Notes: generated by a model from the letters alone, not told the origin. Shown: positions 45,966 to 55,195, counted from the first letter of the stretch. The stretch: DNA of 64,000 nucleotides from Microbacterium sp. JZ31 (GCF_016805985.1 NZ_CP017661.1:1612001-1676000), one strand, 5' to 3'. Program-made: numbers and translations.

Positions 45966-48900
45966 GCGGCTGCTCCGTTCGACTCGTCGGCGCCCGCCTG
46001 GGGGATCCGGCTCACGGCGACCGCGAAGTCGCCCCTGTTGGCGTACGTGCCCTTCTTGACGAGCGCCGTGTGCTCGGCGTCGCCGGCGTCGGACCCGGTG
46101 CTGACGACGTGTTCGAGGGCGAGCGTCTCGCCCGCCACGTCGGCGACGTCGAACGCGGCGCGCACCGCCTCGGCGTCCGCCTCGTCGGCGAACGCGAGCG
46201 AGAGCCGGATCCGGTCGCTGACGTCGAAGCCGGCCGCCTTGCGGGTGTCCTGCACGGCGCGGATCACGTCGCGCGCCAGGCCCTCGGCCTCGAGCTCGGG
46301 CGTCGTCGTGGTGTCGAGCAGCACGAAGCCGCCGGTCGGCAGCAGCGCGAGCGCCTCGCCCTCCGGGCGTCCGGTGGTCTCGAGGACGAGCTCGTACTCC
46401 CCCGGCTCGAGCGTCAGGCCGCCCGCGGTGACCACGCCGTCCTGCTCGGACCAGTCGCCCTCCTTCGCGGCGCGGATCGCCTGCTGCACCTGCTTGCCCA
46501 GACGCGGCCCCGCCGCGCGGGCGTTGACCGTCAGGCGGTGGGAGATGCCGAACTCCGCGGCGGTGTCGTCGCCCAGCGCCACGAGCTCGACGGACTTCAC
46601 GTTGAGCTCCTCGCGCAGGATGTCCTCGAACTGCTCCAGGCCCGCATGAGCGGTCACCACCGTGAGCTTCGCGAGCGGCAGGCGCACGCGCAGGCCCTCC
46701 TTCTTGCGGAGCGCGTTCGCGACGCTCGAGGCCTCGCGCACGGCATCCATCGCCTCGCGGATGTCGGCGGCGTCCGGGTACGCAGCGGCATCCGGCCAGT
46801 CGGCCAGGTGCACGCTGCGCCCGCCCGTCAGGCCCTGCCACACGCGCTCGGACACGAGCGGGATCAGCGGCGCCGCGACGCGCGTGAGGGTCTCGAGCAC
46901 GGTGTAGAGCGTGTCGAACGCCTCACGGCTGCGCGGGTCGTCGCTCACGCCCGTCCAGAACCGGTCGCGAGAGCGGCGGATGTACCAGTTCGTCAGCACC
47001 TCGGCGAAGTCGCGCAGGCGCGCCGAGGCGGTCGTCGAGTCGAGCGCGTCGAGGTCGGTGGCGACGTCCCGCACGAGATCGCCCAGCAGCGCCAGGATGT
47101 AGCGGTCGAGCACGTCGGTCGAGTCCGTGCGCCACGTGGCCTCGTACCCCGCGCCCGCCGATCCGCCTGCCGCGTTCGCATACGTCGCGAAGAAGTACCA
47201 CGAGTTCCACAGCGGCAGCAGGAACTCGCGCACGCCGGCGCGGATGCCCTCCTCCGTCACGATCAGGTTGCCGCCGCGCAGGACGCTAGAGGACATCAGG
47301 AACCAGCGCATCGCGTCGGATCCGTCGCGGTCGAACACCTCGGACACGTCCGGGTAGTTGCGCAGCGACTTCGACATCTTCTGGCCGTCGTTGCCGAGCA
47401 CGATGCCGTGGCAGGAGACGCCCGAGAACGCGGGGCGGTCGAACAGCGCGGTCGAGAGCACGTGCATCACGTAGAACCAGCCGCGCGTCTGGCCGATGTA
47501 CTCCACGATGAAGTCGGCCGGCGCGTGCGTGTCGAACCACTGGGCGTTCTCGAACGGGTAGTGCACCTGGGCGAAGGGCATGGATCCCGAGTCGAACCAG
47601 ACGTCGAAGACGTCCTCGATCCGGCGCATCGTGCTCCTGCCGGTCGGGTCGTCGGGGTTCGGGCGCGTCAGCTGGTCGATGTACGGACGGTGCAGGTCGA
47701 TCTCGCCCTGCTCGTTGCGCGGCAGGGTGCCGAAGTCGCGCTCGAGCTCCTCGAGCGAGCCGTACGCGTCGACGCGCGGGTGGTTCGGGTCGTCCGACTT
47801 CCACACCGGGATCGGCGAGCCCCAGAACCGGTTGCGGCTGATCGACCAATCGCGGGCACCCTCGAGCCACTTGCCGAACTGGCCGTGCTTGACGTTCTCG
47901 GGCGCCCACGTGATCTGCTCGTTGAGCTCGAGCAGCCGGTCCTTGAAGTCGGTGACGCGCACGAACCAGCTCGACACGGCCTTGTAGATCAGGGGGTTCC
48001 GGCAGCGCCAGCAGTGCGGGTAGGAGTGCTCGTACGACTGCAGGCGCAGCAGGCGGCCGTTCTGGCGCAGCAGGCGCACGAGCGGCGTGTTGGCGTCCAT
48101 CCAGAGCTCGCCCGCGACATCCGGGACCATGTCGAGGAAGCGGCCGTCGTCGCCCAGCGAGACGATCGTCGGGATGCCCGCGGCGTCGTTCAGGCGCTTG
48201 TCGTCCTCACCGTAGGCCGGGGCCTGGTGGACGATGCCCGTGCCGTCACCGGTCGTGACGTAGTCGTCGACCAGGATGCGCCACGCGTTCTGGGTGCCCC
48301 ACTTCTCGGTGTCGGCGAAGTAGTCGAACAGCCGCTCGAACCGCACGTCGGCGAGGTCGGCGCCCGTGACGCGCGTGCGCACGGCCGCCTTCGCGTCGTC
48401 CGCCGACGCGTAGCCGAGGTCCTTCGCGTAGCCGCCCAGGAGGTCCTCGGCGAGCAGGAACTCGTCGCCCGTCGCGCCCTCCTTCGCGCCCTCGGGTCCG
48501 GTGGGCAGGACGGCGTAGGTGATCGCCGGACCGACCGCGAGCGACATGTTGGTCGGGAGGGTCCAGGGCGTCGTGGTCCAGGCCAGCGCGCGCACGCCAT
48601 CCAGGCCGAGCGCGGCCGCCTTCTCGCCCGTGAGCGGGAACGTCACCGTGACCGACGGGTCCTGCCGGTTCTTGTAGACGTCGTCGTCCATGCGCAGCTC
48701 GTGGTTGGACAGCGGCGTCTGGTCGCGCCAGCAGTACGGCAGCACGCGGTAGCCCTCGTAGGCGAGGCCCTTGTCGAACAGCTGCTTGAACGCCCACAGC
48801 ACGCTCTCCATGAACGTGGTGTCGAGCGTCTTGTAGCCGCGCTCGAAGTCGACCCAGCGGGCCTGGCGCGTGACGTAGTCCTCCCACTCGCGCGTGTAGG

Positions 48901-49318
48901 CGAGCACGGACTCGCGGGCCTTCGCGTTGAACGCGTCGATGCCCATGTCCTCGATCTCGCTCTTCTCGGTGATGCCGAGCTGCTTCATCGCCTCGAGCTC
49001 GGCGGGAAGGCCGTGGGTGTCCCAGCCGAAGACGCGGTCGACCTTCTTGCCGCGCATGGTCTGGAAGCGCGGGAAGAGGTCCTTGGCGTAGCCCGTGAGC
49101 AGGTGTCCGTAGTGCGGCAGGCCGTTCGCGAACGGCGGGCCGTCGTAGAAGACCCACTCCTCGGCGCCGTCGCGCTGCGCGATCGAGGCGCGGAAGGTGT
49201 CGTCCTGCTCCCAGAACGACAGGACGTCGCGCTCGATCTCGGGGAAGCGCGGGCTCGGCACGATCGTGGCGGCCTGGTCGGCGGCGGGTCCGAACGACGA
49301 GGACTTCGGGTAGGTCAT
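45962..49318 (-). CDS. ileS: isoleucyl-tRNA synthetase IleS
   Basis: 1118-residue class I synthetase. HIGH-type signature in [18 protein letters not shown] in [12 protein letters not shown], editing domain between, anticodon-binding and C-terminal domain of the longer actinobacterial/eukaryote-like type. ATG at 49318 with GGAG about 8 nt upstream. Upstream lies a T-box leader, so expression answers to uncharged tRNA-Ile. Confidence 0.98.
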   Translation of the reverse strand: MTYPKSSSFGPAADQAATIVPSPRFPEIERDVLSFWEQDDTFRASIAQRDGAEEWVFYDGPPFANGLPHYGHLLTGYAKDLFPRFQTMRGKKVDRVFGWDTHGLPAELEAMKQLGITEKSEIEDMGIDAFNAKARESVLAYTREWEDYVTRQARWVDFERGYKTLDTTFMESVLWAFKQLFDKGLAYEGYRVLPYCWRDQTPLSNHELRMDDDVYKNRQDPSVTVTFPLTGEKAAALGLDGVRALAWTTTPWTLPTNMSLAVGPAITYAVLPTGPEGAKEGATGDEFLLAEDLLGGYAKDLGYASADDAKAAVRTRVTGADLADVRFERLFDYFADTEKWGTQNAWRILVDDYVTTGDGTGIVHQAPAYGEDDKRLNDAAGIPTIVSLGDDGRFLDMVPDVAGELWMDANTPLVRLLRQNGRLLRLQSYEHSYPHCWRCRNPLIYKAVSSWFVRVTDFKDRLLELNEQITWAPENVKHGQFGKWLEGARDWSISRNRFWGSPIPVWKSDDPNHPRVDAYGSLEELERDFGTLPRNEQGEIDLHRPYIDQLTRPNPDDPTGRSTMRRIEDVFDVWFDSGSMPFAQVHYPFENAQWFDTHAPADFIVEYIGQTRGWFYVMHVLSTALFDRPAFSGVSCHGIVLGNDGQKMSKSLRNYPDVSEVFDRDGSDAMRWFLMSSSVLRGGNLIVTEEGIRAGVREFLLPLWNSWYFFATYANAAGGSAGAGYEATWRTDSTDVLDRYILALLGDLVRDVATDLDALDSTTASARLRDFAEVLTNWYIRRSRDRFWTGVSDDPRSREAFDTLYTVLETLTRVAAPLIPLVSERVWQGLTGGRSVHLADWPDAAAYPDAADIREAMDAVREASSVANALRKKEGLRVRLPLAKLTVVTAHAGLEQFEDILREELNVKSVELVALGDDTAAEFGISHRLTVNARAAGPRLGKQVQQAIRAAKEGDWSEQDGVVTAGGLTLEPGEYELVLETTGRPEGEALALLPTGGFVLLDTTTTPELEAEGLARDVIRAVQDTRKAAGFDVSDRIRLSLAFADEADAEAVRAAFDVADVAGETLALEHVVSTGSDAGDAEHTALVKKGTYANRGDFAVAVSRIPQAGADESNGAAA

Positions 49319-49521
49319 CAGCACTCCAGCAGATCCGGATTCGGTCTGCGAGGACGACCTCTGCCGGCGAACGGCAGGAGCCGCGGTACCACCCCGCGTT
49401 GCGGTCTCTCGCGAGACCGCCGCTCTCACTGCGGCTGTGACGGGCCTGCCCCGCGCGGTTCTACTGGGGCCGAGGCCTGTTCTTCCGCGAGCTCCCCGGT
49501 GATGGCCGGATCAAAGCGTGT
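49319..49521 (-). promoter_or_regulatory. T-box riboswitch of ileS, specifier AUC, translational type
   Basis: On the minus strand the leader contains the conserved T-box GGGGTGGTACCGCGG (plus 49381-49395), and stem I with the specifier loop around GGCCATCACCGG, in which AUC (plus 49501-49503) pairs with the tRNA-Ile anticodon. There is no terminator before the ATG, so it controls ribosome access, as in actinobacterial ileS leaders. The -10 box TAGAAT (49528-49533) places transcription start near 49520. Confidence 0.92.
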
Positions 49522-49527
49522 CCCCCG

Positions 49528-49533
49528 ATTCTA
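49528..49533 (-). promoter_or_regulatory. -10 box (TAGAAT) of ileS
   Basis: TAGAAT on the minus strand, about 210 nt before the start codon and 7 nt before the T-box leader. The -35 region is poorly defined. Confidence 0.6.
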
Positions 49534-49554
49534 CGGGCTGTCGGCGCTCGGGGA

Positions 49555-49560
49555 TACCGT
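49555..49560 (+). promoter_or_regulatory. -10 box (TACCGT) for the pentapeptide-like gene
   Basis: TACCGT ends 6 nt before the ATG at 49567; no SD. The divergent ileS promoter lies 22 bp away. Confidence 0.5.
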
Positions 49561-49566
49561 GGCGGC

Positions 49567-50223
49567 ATGGCCCGTTCCGTGCAGCGTCCTGTTCCGCCCC
49601 GTGTCTCGGCGCCCGACCTGCCGCGGCACCTCGGCGAGGGCGTGGCGACGCGACGCGCGGATGCGCACCAGGTGCGCTTCGCCGAGCTGAGCGGAACCGT
49701 GGACCTCGCGCACTCCGCGCTCGAGGAGTGCGCCATCGACGCCGCCGCGGTCGATGCGCTCGACCTCACCGGCGCGACGCTGATCGACGTCTCGATATCG
49801 GATCTGAAGGCGACATCCGTCTCGGCGCGGGACACGACCATCCGCCGCGTGCGGATCACGGGCGGCAGGATCGGCACGCTCGACCTCGCGGGGGCGCAGC
49901 TCGCCGAGCTCGAGCTGCGCGACGTGCGGATCGACTACCTCACGCTCGGCGGGGCGCGGGCCGAGGACGTCCTGATCGCGGGGTGCGCGATCCGGACGCT
50001 GGATCTCCCCCACGCGGCGATCACGCGGCTCGCGTTCGACGACTGCCGGGCAGAGGAGGTGGATCCGCGCGGCATGCGCGCGACGGACGTCGACCTGCGC
50101 GGCCTGGACGCGGCGTCCTTCCTCGACGTGCTCGCCCTGCGCGGCGTGACGCTCACGTCCCGGCAGGTCGAGCGCCTCGCCCCCGCCTTCGCGGCGGCGG
50201 CGGGCATCGACGTGCGCGACTGA
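49567..50223 (+). CDS. pentapeptide-repeat-like beta-helix protein
   Basis: 218 residues. From about residue 45 on, a five-residue periodicity with L/I/V at the centre is visible: ALDLTGATLIDVSISDLKA, GTLDLAGAQLAELELRDVRI, TLGGARAEDVLIAGCA, as in quadrilateral right-handed beta-helices. Such proteins can mimic DNA and protect gyrase, but that cannot be deduced here. The N-terminal 40 residues are Pro/Arg-rich. It starts 6 nt after a -10 box and lies divergent from ileS. Confidence 0.8.
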   Translation: MARSVQRPVPPRVSAPDLPRHLGEGVATRRADAHQVRFAELSGTVDLAHSALEECAIDAAAVDALDLTGATLIDVSISDLKATSVSARDTTIRRVRITGGRIGTLDLAGAQLAELELRDVRIDYLTLGGARAEDVLIAGCAIRTLDLPHAAITRLAFDDCRAEEVDPRGMRATDVDLRGLDAASFLDVLALRGVTLTSRQVERLAPAFAAAAGIDVRD

Positions 50224-50252
50224 GCGTCACTCGAGGAGCGAGCGGAGTGCCC

Positions 50253-50331
50253 GGATCTCAGGACGCGAGCCGAAACGAAGGAACGATTGGAGGATCCCGC
50301 CCTGCGTTCCGGCCGCCGTCCTGGATCCCGG
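50253..50331. repeat. REP-like hairpin repeat, copy A, downstream of the DUF559-type gene
   Basis: Imperfect palindrome: 50253-50265 (GGATCTCAGGACG) pairs with 50317-50328 (CGTCCTGGATCC), with the inner arms similarly related. Its first arm matches copy B at 20 of 23 bases, in the same orientation. It ends 7 bp before the gene's stop codon. Confidence 0.75.
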
Positions 50332-50337
50332 AGCCGT

Positions 50338-51162
50338 TCAACGCGCCAGGTGGAGTCCCTGCGCGACCGCGATCATGATGAGCTGCTGCACCGTGGGCCA
50401 GTCGTCGATCACCTGCTGATAGCTGACGCGGATGACGTGGTACCCGCGCAGCGTCAGCTCGGCGTCGTGCAGGTTGTCCTTGACGCGCTGCGGTCCGACG
50501 TGATGCCCGCCGTCGATCTGCAGCACAAGACGATCGCCGATCAGCAGATCGACCGGCTTGCCGGCCAGGACGACCTGCCGGCGCAAGGGCAGCTTCAGGA
50601 ACCGCAGACGCGGGACGACCACGGTTTCCAGACCGGAGTCGGCGAACGGCTGCGCGGCATCCAGCACCCGCCGCACCCGCTCCCGCAGCGGAAGCGACCG
50701 CAGGATCTCCTTGCTCACGAGCCCTGCGCGGAGGGCCGACTCCCACACCACCAGGGCGTGCTCGAACGGCTGGCACTCGGCGACGAGCACGAGCGTGTTC
50801 TCGATCCCGTCCTCGAGCGTTCCCTCCGGGCGCGGCACCACGGCTCTCGCCCAATGAACGCGCGCCTCGGTCGGGCGCGGAAGGCTGTGACGCGGGTCCG
50901 CCGCGACATGGAACCGGTCGCCGCCGAACGTCCACAGGCCGACGCGCTCCGCGCGGGTGACACAGGTGATCACGACGCCGAGCTCGGCGGCGCAGCGGAC
51001 TACAGGATCCGCCGTGGGAACGGCCACCCAGCCGTTGCGCGGCGATGTCAGGGCGCCGTCGCGCCTCGCGCGCTTGACTGCGGCCATTGCCACGCCGGCG
51101 TCGAGCAGGGCGCGAACGCGCACGACACCGCCGCGCTCGGCGACGAAGGCGACGGGATCCAT
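50338..51162 (-). CDS. AbiEi-like winged-helix plus DUF559 (Vsr/PD-D/ExK-like) protein
   Basis: 274 residues. Residues about 1-90 resemble the AbiEi antitoxin N-terminus, a winged helix with FVAERGGVVRVRALLDAGV and GWVAVPTADP. The C-terminal 100 residues read as a DUF559/Vsr-type nuclease: PVDLLIGDRLVLQIDGGHH, then VKDNLHDAELTLRGYHVIRVSYQQV. Asp in VDLL and the DG pair are present, while the Glu usual in ExDG is Gln here. Role unknown; possible DNA-cleaving or regulatory. No toxin partner is adjacent. Two hairpin repeats bracket the gene. Confidence 0.8.
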   Translation of the reverse strand: MDPVAFVAERGGVVRVRALLDAGVAMAAVKRARRDGALTSPRNGWVAVPTADPVVRCAAELGVVITCVTRAERVGLWTFGGDRFHVAADPRHSLPRPTEARVHWARAVVPRPEGTLEDGIENTLVLVAECQPFEHALVVWESALRAGLVSKEILRSLPLRERVRRVLDAAQPFADSGLETVVVPRLRFLKLPLRRQVVLAGKPVDLLIGDRLVLQIDGGHHVGPQRVKDNLHDAELTLRGYHVIRVSYQQVIDDWPTVQQLIMIAVAQGLHLAR

Positions 51163-51265
51163 GCCACCACCGTCGCGGTTCGCGCGTCCTTCCGTCCGGC
51201 GTGCGGCCCCGGATTGGGACGACAGGCCGCCTTCGGCTGCTGGGGACGAACCGCATCCCGCGGAC

Positions 51266-51344
51266 AGATCTCAGGACGGGAGCCGGAACGGAGGAGGGGA
51301 TGCGCCATCCGGTCCTCCGTTCCGGCTTCCGCCCTGCACCCCGG
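51266..51344. repeat. REP-like hairpin repeat, copy B, upstream of the DUF559-type gene
   Basis: Near-perfect inverted repeat: 51272-51294 and 51314-51336 are complementary at 21 of 23 positions, with a 19-nt loop. The arm starting CAGGACGGGAGCCGGAACGG matches copy A arm at 20 of 23 bases. It lies about 104 bp upstream of the gene start, with valS following on the other side. Confidence 0.8.
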
Positions 51345-51432
51345 TCCGCATCGGCCCGGCGGGTAGACTCGGGGGCACAACCCCACACTCAGGCACGCAG
51401 ACACCGTGCCGCATATACAGAGGAGATCCGTT

Positions 51433-53997
51433 ATGGCCGCCATTCCCGACAAGCCCGCCCTCGAGGGTCTCGAAGACAAGTGGGGTTCCGCATGGGAAGA
51501 GCAGGGTACGTACCTGTTCGACCGTGACGCCGCCAAGGCCTCGGGCCGCGCGGGCGTGTACTCGGTCGACACTCCCCCGCCGACCGCCTCGGGATCGCTG
51601 CACATCGGTCACGTCTTCTCGTACACGCACACCGACGTCAAGGTGCGCTTCGAGCGCATGCGCGGCAAGACCGTGTTCTACCCGATCGGCTGGGACGACA
51701 ACGGCCTCCCGACCGAGCGTCGCGTGCAGAACTACTACGGCGTGCGCTGCGACCCGTCGCTGCCGTACGACCCCGACTTCACACCCCCGTTCGAGGGCAA
51801 CGCCAAGAGCCTGAAGGCCGCCGACCAGGTGCCCGTCAGCCGCCGCAACTTCATCGAGCTGTGCGAGACGCTCACGGTCGAGGACGAGAAGACGTTCGAG
51901 GAGGTGTGGCGCATGCTCGGCCTCTCCGTCGACTGGACGCAGACCTACCGCACGATCTCGGAAGAGACCATCCGGACGAGCCAGCTCGCCTTCCTGCGCT
52001 CCGCCGACCGCGGCGAGGCGTACCGCGCTCTCGCGCCCACGCTGTGGGATGTCGACTTCCGCAGCGCGATCGCGCAGGCCGAGCTCGAGGACCGCGAGCA
52101 GCAGGCGTCCTTCCACCGCATCGCCTTCGCCAAGACGGACGGATCGGGCGACATCGAGATCATGACGACGCGGCCCGAGCTGCTCGCCGCGTGCGTCGCG
52201 CTCGTGGCGCATCCGGATGACGAGCGCTACCGGCCGTACTTCGGCAAGACCGTCACGACGCCGGTCTTCGGCGTTGAGGTGCCCGTGCTCCCCCACCCGC
52301 TGGCGCAGCCCGACAAGGGCACGGGCATCGCCATGATCTGCACGTTCGGCGACGTCACCGACATGATCTGGTGGCGCGAGCTGGATCTGCCGATCCGGAC
52401 GATCATCGGCCTCGACGGCCGCGTGGTCGCCGACGCCCCCGACGCGATCACCTCCGACGAGGGCAGGTCCGCCTACGCCGAGCTCGCGGGGCTCACGGTC
52501 TTCAGCGCCAAGAAGAAGATGGCCGAGCTGCTCGAGGCCTCGGGCCGCCTGCGCGAGGTCGGCAAGCCCTTCATGCACCCCGTGAAATTCTTCGAGAAGG
52601 GCGACCGGCCGCTCGAGATCGTCTCGACCAAGCAGTGGTACCTCACCAACGGCGCGCGCGACGAGAAGCTGAAGGAGCGCCTGCTCGAGCTGGGGCGCCA
52701 GATCGACTGGCACCCCGAGTTCATGCGCGTCCGCTACGAGAACTGGGTCAACGGCCTCACGGGCGACTGGCTCGTGTCGCGCCAGCGGTTCTTCGGCGTG
52801 CCGATCCCCGTCTGGTACACGCTCGACGAGAACGGCGAGCAGGGCGAGGTGCTGTACGCGACGCCCGAGCAGCTGCCCGTGGATCCGTCCACGGACACAC
52901 CCGCCGGGTACGCGGAGGACCAGCGCGGCGTGCCGGGCGGGTTCGTCGGCGAGACGGACGTGCTCGACACGTGGGCGACCTCGTCGCTGACGCCGCAGAT
53001 CGTGGGCGGCTGGCAGCGCGACGAGGAGCTGTGGAACCTCGTGGCGCCGTTCGACGTGCGCCCGCAGGGACAGGACATCATCCGCACCTGGCTGTTCTCG
53101 ACCCTGCTGCGCAGCGCTCTCGAAGACGACCGGACGCCGTGGACGAACGCGTCGATCTCGGGCTTCATCGTCGACCCCGACCGCAAGAAGATGTCGAAGT
53201 CGAAGGGCAACGTCGTCACGCCCGCGGACATCCTGGCGCAGCACGGGTCGGACGCCGTGCGCTACTGGGCCGCGTCGAGCCGACTGGGCACCGACGCCGC
53301 CTTCGATCCGCAGAACCCGACGCAGATCAAGATCGGCCGCCGGCTCGCGATCAAGCTGCTGAACGCCGCGAAGTTCGTCCTCGGCTTCCCCGTGCCCGAG
53401 GGCGCGGAGGTCACCGAGCCGCTGGATCTGTCGATGCTCGCGACGCTCGATCGCGTGGTGACGGACGCCTCAGCGGCGCTCGACGCGTTCGACCACGCGC
53501 GCGCGCTCGAGCTGACGGAGTCGTTCTTCTGGACCTTCTGCGACGACTACCTCGAGCTCGTCAAGGAGCGCGCGTACGACGAGGCGAATCCGGGCCAGGC
53601 GTCCGCCGCGCTCGCGCTGCGGACCGCTCTGGAGACGCTCATCCGGCTGTTCGCTCCCGTGCTCGCGTTCGCGGCCGAGGAGACGTGGTCGTGGTTCCGC
53701 GAGGGCTCGGTGCACACGGCGCCCTGGCCGGCGCCGACCGGCGTGGAGGGCGATGCCGCAGTGCTCGCCGCCGCGAGCGAGGCCCTGATCGGCGTGCGCC
53801 GGGCGAAGACCGAGGCGAAGGCGTCTCAGAAGACCCCGGTGGCGCAGGCGGCGATCACCGCGCCCGCGGCGACCGCCGCGGCCCTGCGCCTGGTGGCCGG
53901 GGACCTGAAGGCCGTGGGCCGGATCCACGACCTCGAGATCACCGATGGCGAGGAGTTCGCGGTGACGCGGATCGACCTCGCGGAGACGGAGGCATGA
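51433..53997 (+). CDS. valS: valyl-tRNA synthetase ValS
   Basis: 854-residue class I synthetase: PPTASGSLHIGHVF (HIGH) near residue 50, the editing domain, KKMSKSKGN (KMSKS) and a short C-terminal region ending in a helical tail. ATG at 51433 with GAGGAG. A possible -10 TAGACT lies at 51364-51369. No T-box is visible upstream of this gene, unlike ileS. Confidence 0.97.
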   Translation: MAAIPDKPALEGLEDKWGSAWEEQGTYLFDRDAAKASGRAGVYSVDTPPPTASGSLHIGHVFSYTHTDVKVRFERMRGKTVFYPIGWDDNGLPTERRVQNYYGVRCDPSLPYDPDFTPPFEGNAKSLKAADQVPVSRRNFIELCETLTVEDEKTFEEVWRMLGLSVDWTQTYRTISEETIRTSQLAFLRSADRGEAYRALAPTLWDVDFRSAIAQAELEDREQQASFHRIAFAKTDGSGDIEIMTTRPELLAACVALVAHPDDERYRPYFGKTVTTPVFGVEVPVLPHPLAQPDKGTGIAMICTFGDVTDMIWWRELDLPIRTIIGLDGRVVADAPDAITSDEGRSAYAELAGLTVFSAKKKMAELLEASGRLREVGKPFMHPVKFFEKGDRPLEIVSTKQWYLTNGARDEKLKERLLELGRQIDWHPEFMRVRYENWVNGLTGDWLVSRQRFFGVPIPVWYTLDENGEQGEVLYATPEQLPVDPSTDTPAGYAEDQRGVPGGFVGETDVLDTWATSSLTPQIVGGWQRDEELWNLVAPFDVRPQGQDIIRTWLFSTLLRSALEDDRTPWTNASISGFIVDPDRKKMSKSKGNVVTPADILAQHGSDAVRYWAASSRLGTDAAFDPQNPTQIKIGRRLAIKLLNAAKFVLGFPVPEGAEVTEPLDLSMLATLDRVVTDASAALDAFDHARALELTESFFWTFCDDYLELVKERAYDEANPGQASAALALRTALETLIRLFAPVLAFAAEETWSWFREGSVHTAPWPAPTGVEGDAAVLAAASEALIGVRRAKTEAKASQKTPVAQAAITAPAATAAALRLVAGDLKAVGRIHDLEITDGEEFAVTRIDLAETEA

Positions 53998-54239
53998 TGC
54001 AGCTCGGAACCCGCTGGACCGCAGGATCTCAGCCGCCGGCGTCGGTGCCGACGGAACTGCACGAGACGATCGCGCAGGTCGAGGCCCACCTCCCCGAGGG
54101 CCCCAAGCCCGGATGGACGCTAACGTGGCTCGAGGGGCGGCCGATCGCCGAGCTCGACACGGGCGTCACCGTGACGCTGGGCGCGGACGGCCTCGCGGTG
54201 GTCGGCCACATCGACGGCATGGACGACGAGGAGCGCTGA
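53994..54239 (+). CDS. small conserved protein overlapping valS
   Basis: 81 residues (80 if translation starts at the second ATG, 53997). Its start overlaps the valS stop (ATGATG). Sequence: Trp-Thr-rich beginning, then LHETIAQVEAHL, PGWTLTWLEGRPIAELDTGV and GLAVVGHIDGMDDEER, suggesting a small beta-rich fold. Not recognised. The terminator follows 7 nt after its stop. Confidence 0.75.
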   Translation: MMQLGTRWTAGSQPPASVPTELHETIAQVEAHLPEGPKPGWTLTWLEGRPIAELDTGVTVTLGADGLAVVGHIDGMDDEER

Positions 54240-54246
54240 GTCGTCC

Positions 54247-54287
54247 ACGACGAAGGGCCGGAGAATCCTCCTCCGGCCCTTCGTCGT
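54247..54287. terminator. perfect hairpin terminator between the valS unit and the regulator operon
   Basis: A 17-bp perfect stem (54247-54263 with 54271-54287) with a 7-nt loop. Its last base is part of the convergent gene's stop codon. No U-run, but the stem is one of the longest in the window. Confidence 0.7.
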
Positions 54288-54514
54288 CAGCGGCGCGGGA
54301 CGTCGTGGGCCATCGCCCGCAGCGCCGCCAGCCGGCTCTCGGCAAGAACGCGCTCGCGCTCGAGATCCGCGAGCAGTCGCGCATCGCGTCGCATGGCGCG
54401 CCGATGGATGTACGCCGCGACGGCATCCGCCGCGCGGAGCGCGAGACGCTCGGTCGTCGTGATGCGCAGCGACCGGATGGCTGTGGTCGGCGGGTGAAGG
54501 CTGACTGCGGTCAT
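54287..54514 (-). CDS. small helical protein downstream of the HTH regulator
   Basis: 75 residues: TTTERLALRAADAVAAYIHRRA and a second helix DLERERVLAESRLAALRAM form an amphipathic helix pair. Its ATG overlaps the regulator stop by 4 bp (ATGA), so both are co-translated. No family recognised; it may partner with the regulator. Confidence 0.75.
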   Translation of the reverse strand: MTAVSLHPPTTAIRSLRITTTERLALRAADAVAAYIHRRAMRRDARLLADLERERVLAESRLAALRAMAHDVPRR

Positions 54515-55113
54515 GAGGCACCTCCGAGGGGCTGAAGCGGAAAGAGGTCGATGTTGACGTTGACGGCGCGCAGCGCGTCGCCCTCCTGATCGCGGTGCGC
54601 CTCCACGTACTCGCTGAGCACGCTCCGCAGCCGTTCGCCCAGCTCCGCCATCTGCGCCGCGGTCAGGCGGGCGGAGGACGTCATGGACAGACTCGCGTTG
54701 CGCCATTCTCTGGGTTCGCCGTCCGCAAGCCGGGTGAAGTACTCGAACGCGGTCTGGGATCGGGCGCGGTGATACTCCCCCACCGCCACCTGCAGCACGG
54801 CCCTGCCGGCCGGCGAATCGCGCACCGACTCGTCGCCGAACGAGATGCCTCCGCGCGGTCGCTCCCACCACCGCTCCCGGCCGCCGCGGCCCTCGATCTC
54901 GCGGACGAGCTCGTGTCGCGCGAGCATCCGCAGGTGGTAGCTCGTCGACCCCGACGACTCTCCGGTCAGGGTTGCCAGCGTGCTGGCTGTCTGGGGTCCG
55001 TGAGCCGCAAGCAGGTCGAGGATCTTGATCCGGAGCGGGTGCGCGACGGCGCGGAGGGCCGCCGTGTCGAGGACCCGGGGTCCCTGCTCGTCCGCCTGTC
55101 GATCATCGGTCAT
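54511..55113 (-). CDS. ArsR-type winged-helix transcriptional regulator
   Basis: 200 residues. The N-terminal wHTH includes LRAVAHPLRIKILDLLAAHGPQT and GESSGSTSYHLRMLARHELVREIEG. The C-terminal half has acidic and aromatic residues (EYHRARSQTAFEYFTRL) and probably mediates dimerisation or ligand contact. ATG at 55113 lies 7 nt after a TATCCT box and is the natural start; longer starts exist at 55131 and 55218. It probably represses itself and the divergent M3 gene. Confidence 0.88.
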   Translation of the reverse strand: MTDDRQADEQGPRVLDTAALRAVAHPLRIKILDLLAAHGPQTASTLATLTGESSGSTSYHLRMLARHELVREIEGRGGRERWWERPRGGISFGDESVRDSPAGRAVLQVAVGEYHRARSQTAFEYFTRLADGEPREWRNASLSMTSSARLTAAQMAELGERLRSVLSEYVEAHRDQEGDALRAVNVNIDLFPLQPLGGAS

Positions 55114-55120
55114 GAGGAAC

Positions 55121-55149
55121 AGGATAGCCATGCAAAGATTCCTTTGCAA
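55121..55149 (-). promoter_or_regulatory. promoter of the ArsR-type gene (TTGCAA-N17-TATCCT)
   Basis: -35 TTGCAA (55144-55149) and -10 TATCCT (55121-55126) on the minus strand are 17 bp apart; the -10 box ends 7 nt before the ATG. The -35 lies inside the operator repeats. Confidence 0.65.
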
Positions 55150-55171
55150 CGGTTTCTTTGCAAACGTTCGA
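55130..55171. promoter_or_regulatory. tandem 14-bp operator: three WTGCAA repeats
   Basis: Three direct repeats at exact 14-bp spacing start at 55130 (ATGCAAAGATTCCT), 55144 (TTGCAACGGTTTCT) and 55158 (TTGCAAACGTTCGA); consensus WTGCAAMGNTTYCT. They overlap the regulator's promoter and the expected -35 zone of the M3 gene, suiting autoregulation and co-control. Confidence 0.6.
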
Positions 55172-55182
55172 CGGCGCGCGAT

Positions 55183-55188
55183 TAGGGT
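55183..55188 (+). promoter_or_regulatory. -10 box (TAGGGT) of the M3 peptidase gene
   Basis: TAGGGT ends 7 nt before the ATG at 55196, implying a leaderless mRNA; a TTGCAA at 55158-55163 lies 19 bp upstream as candidate -35. Confidence 0.45.
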
Positions 55189-55195
55189 GGAGCGC

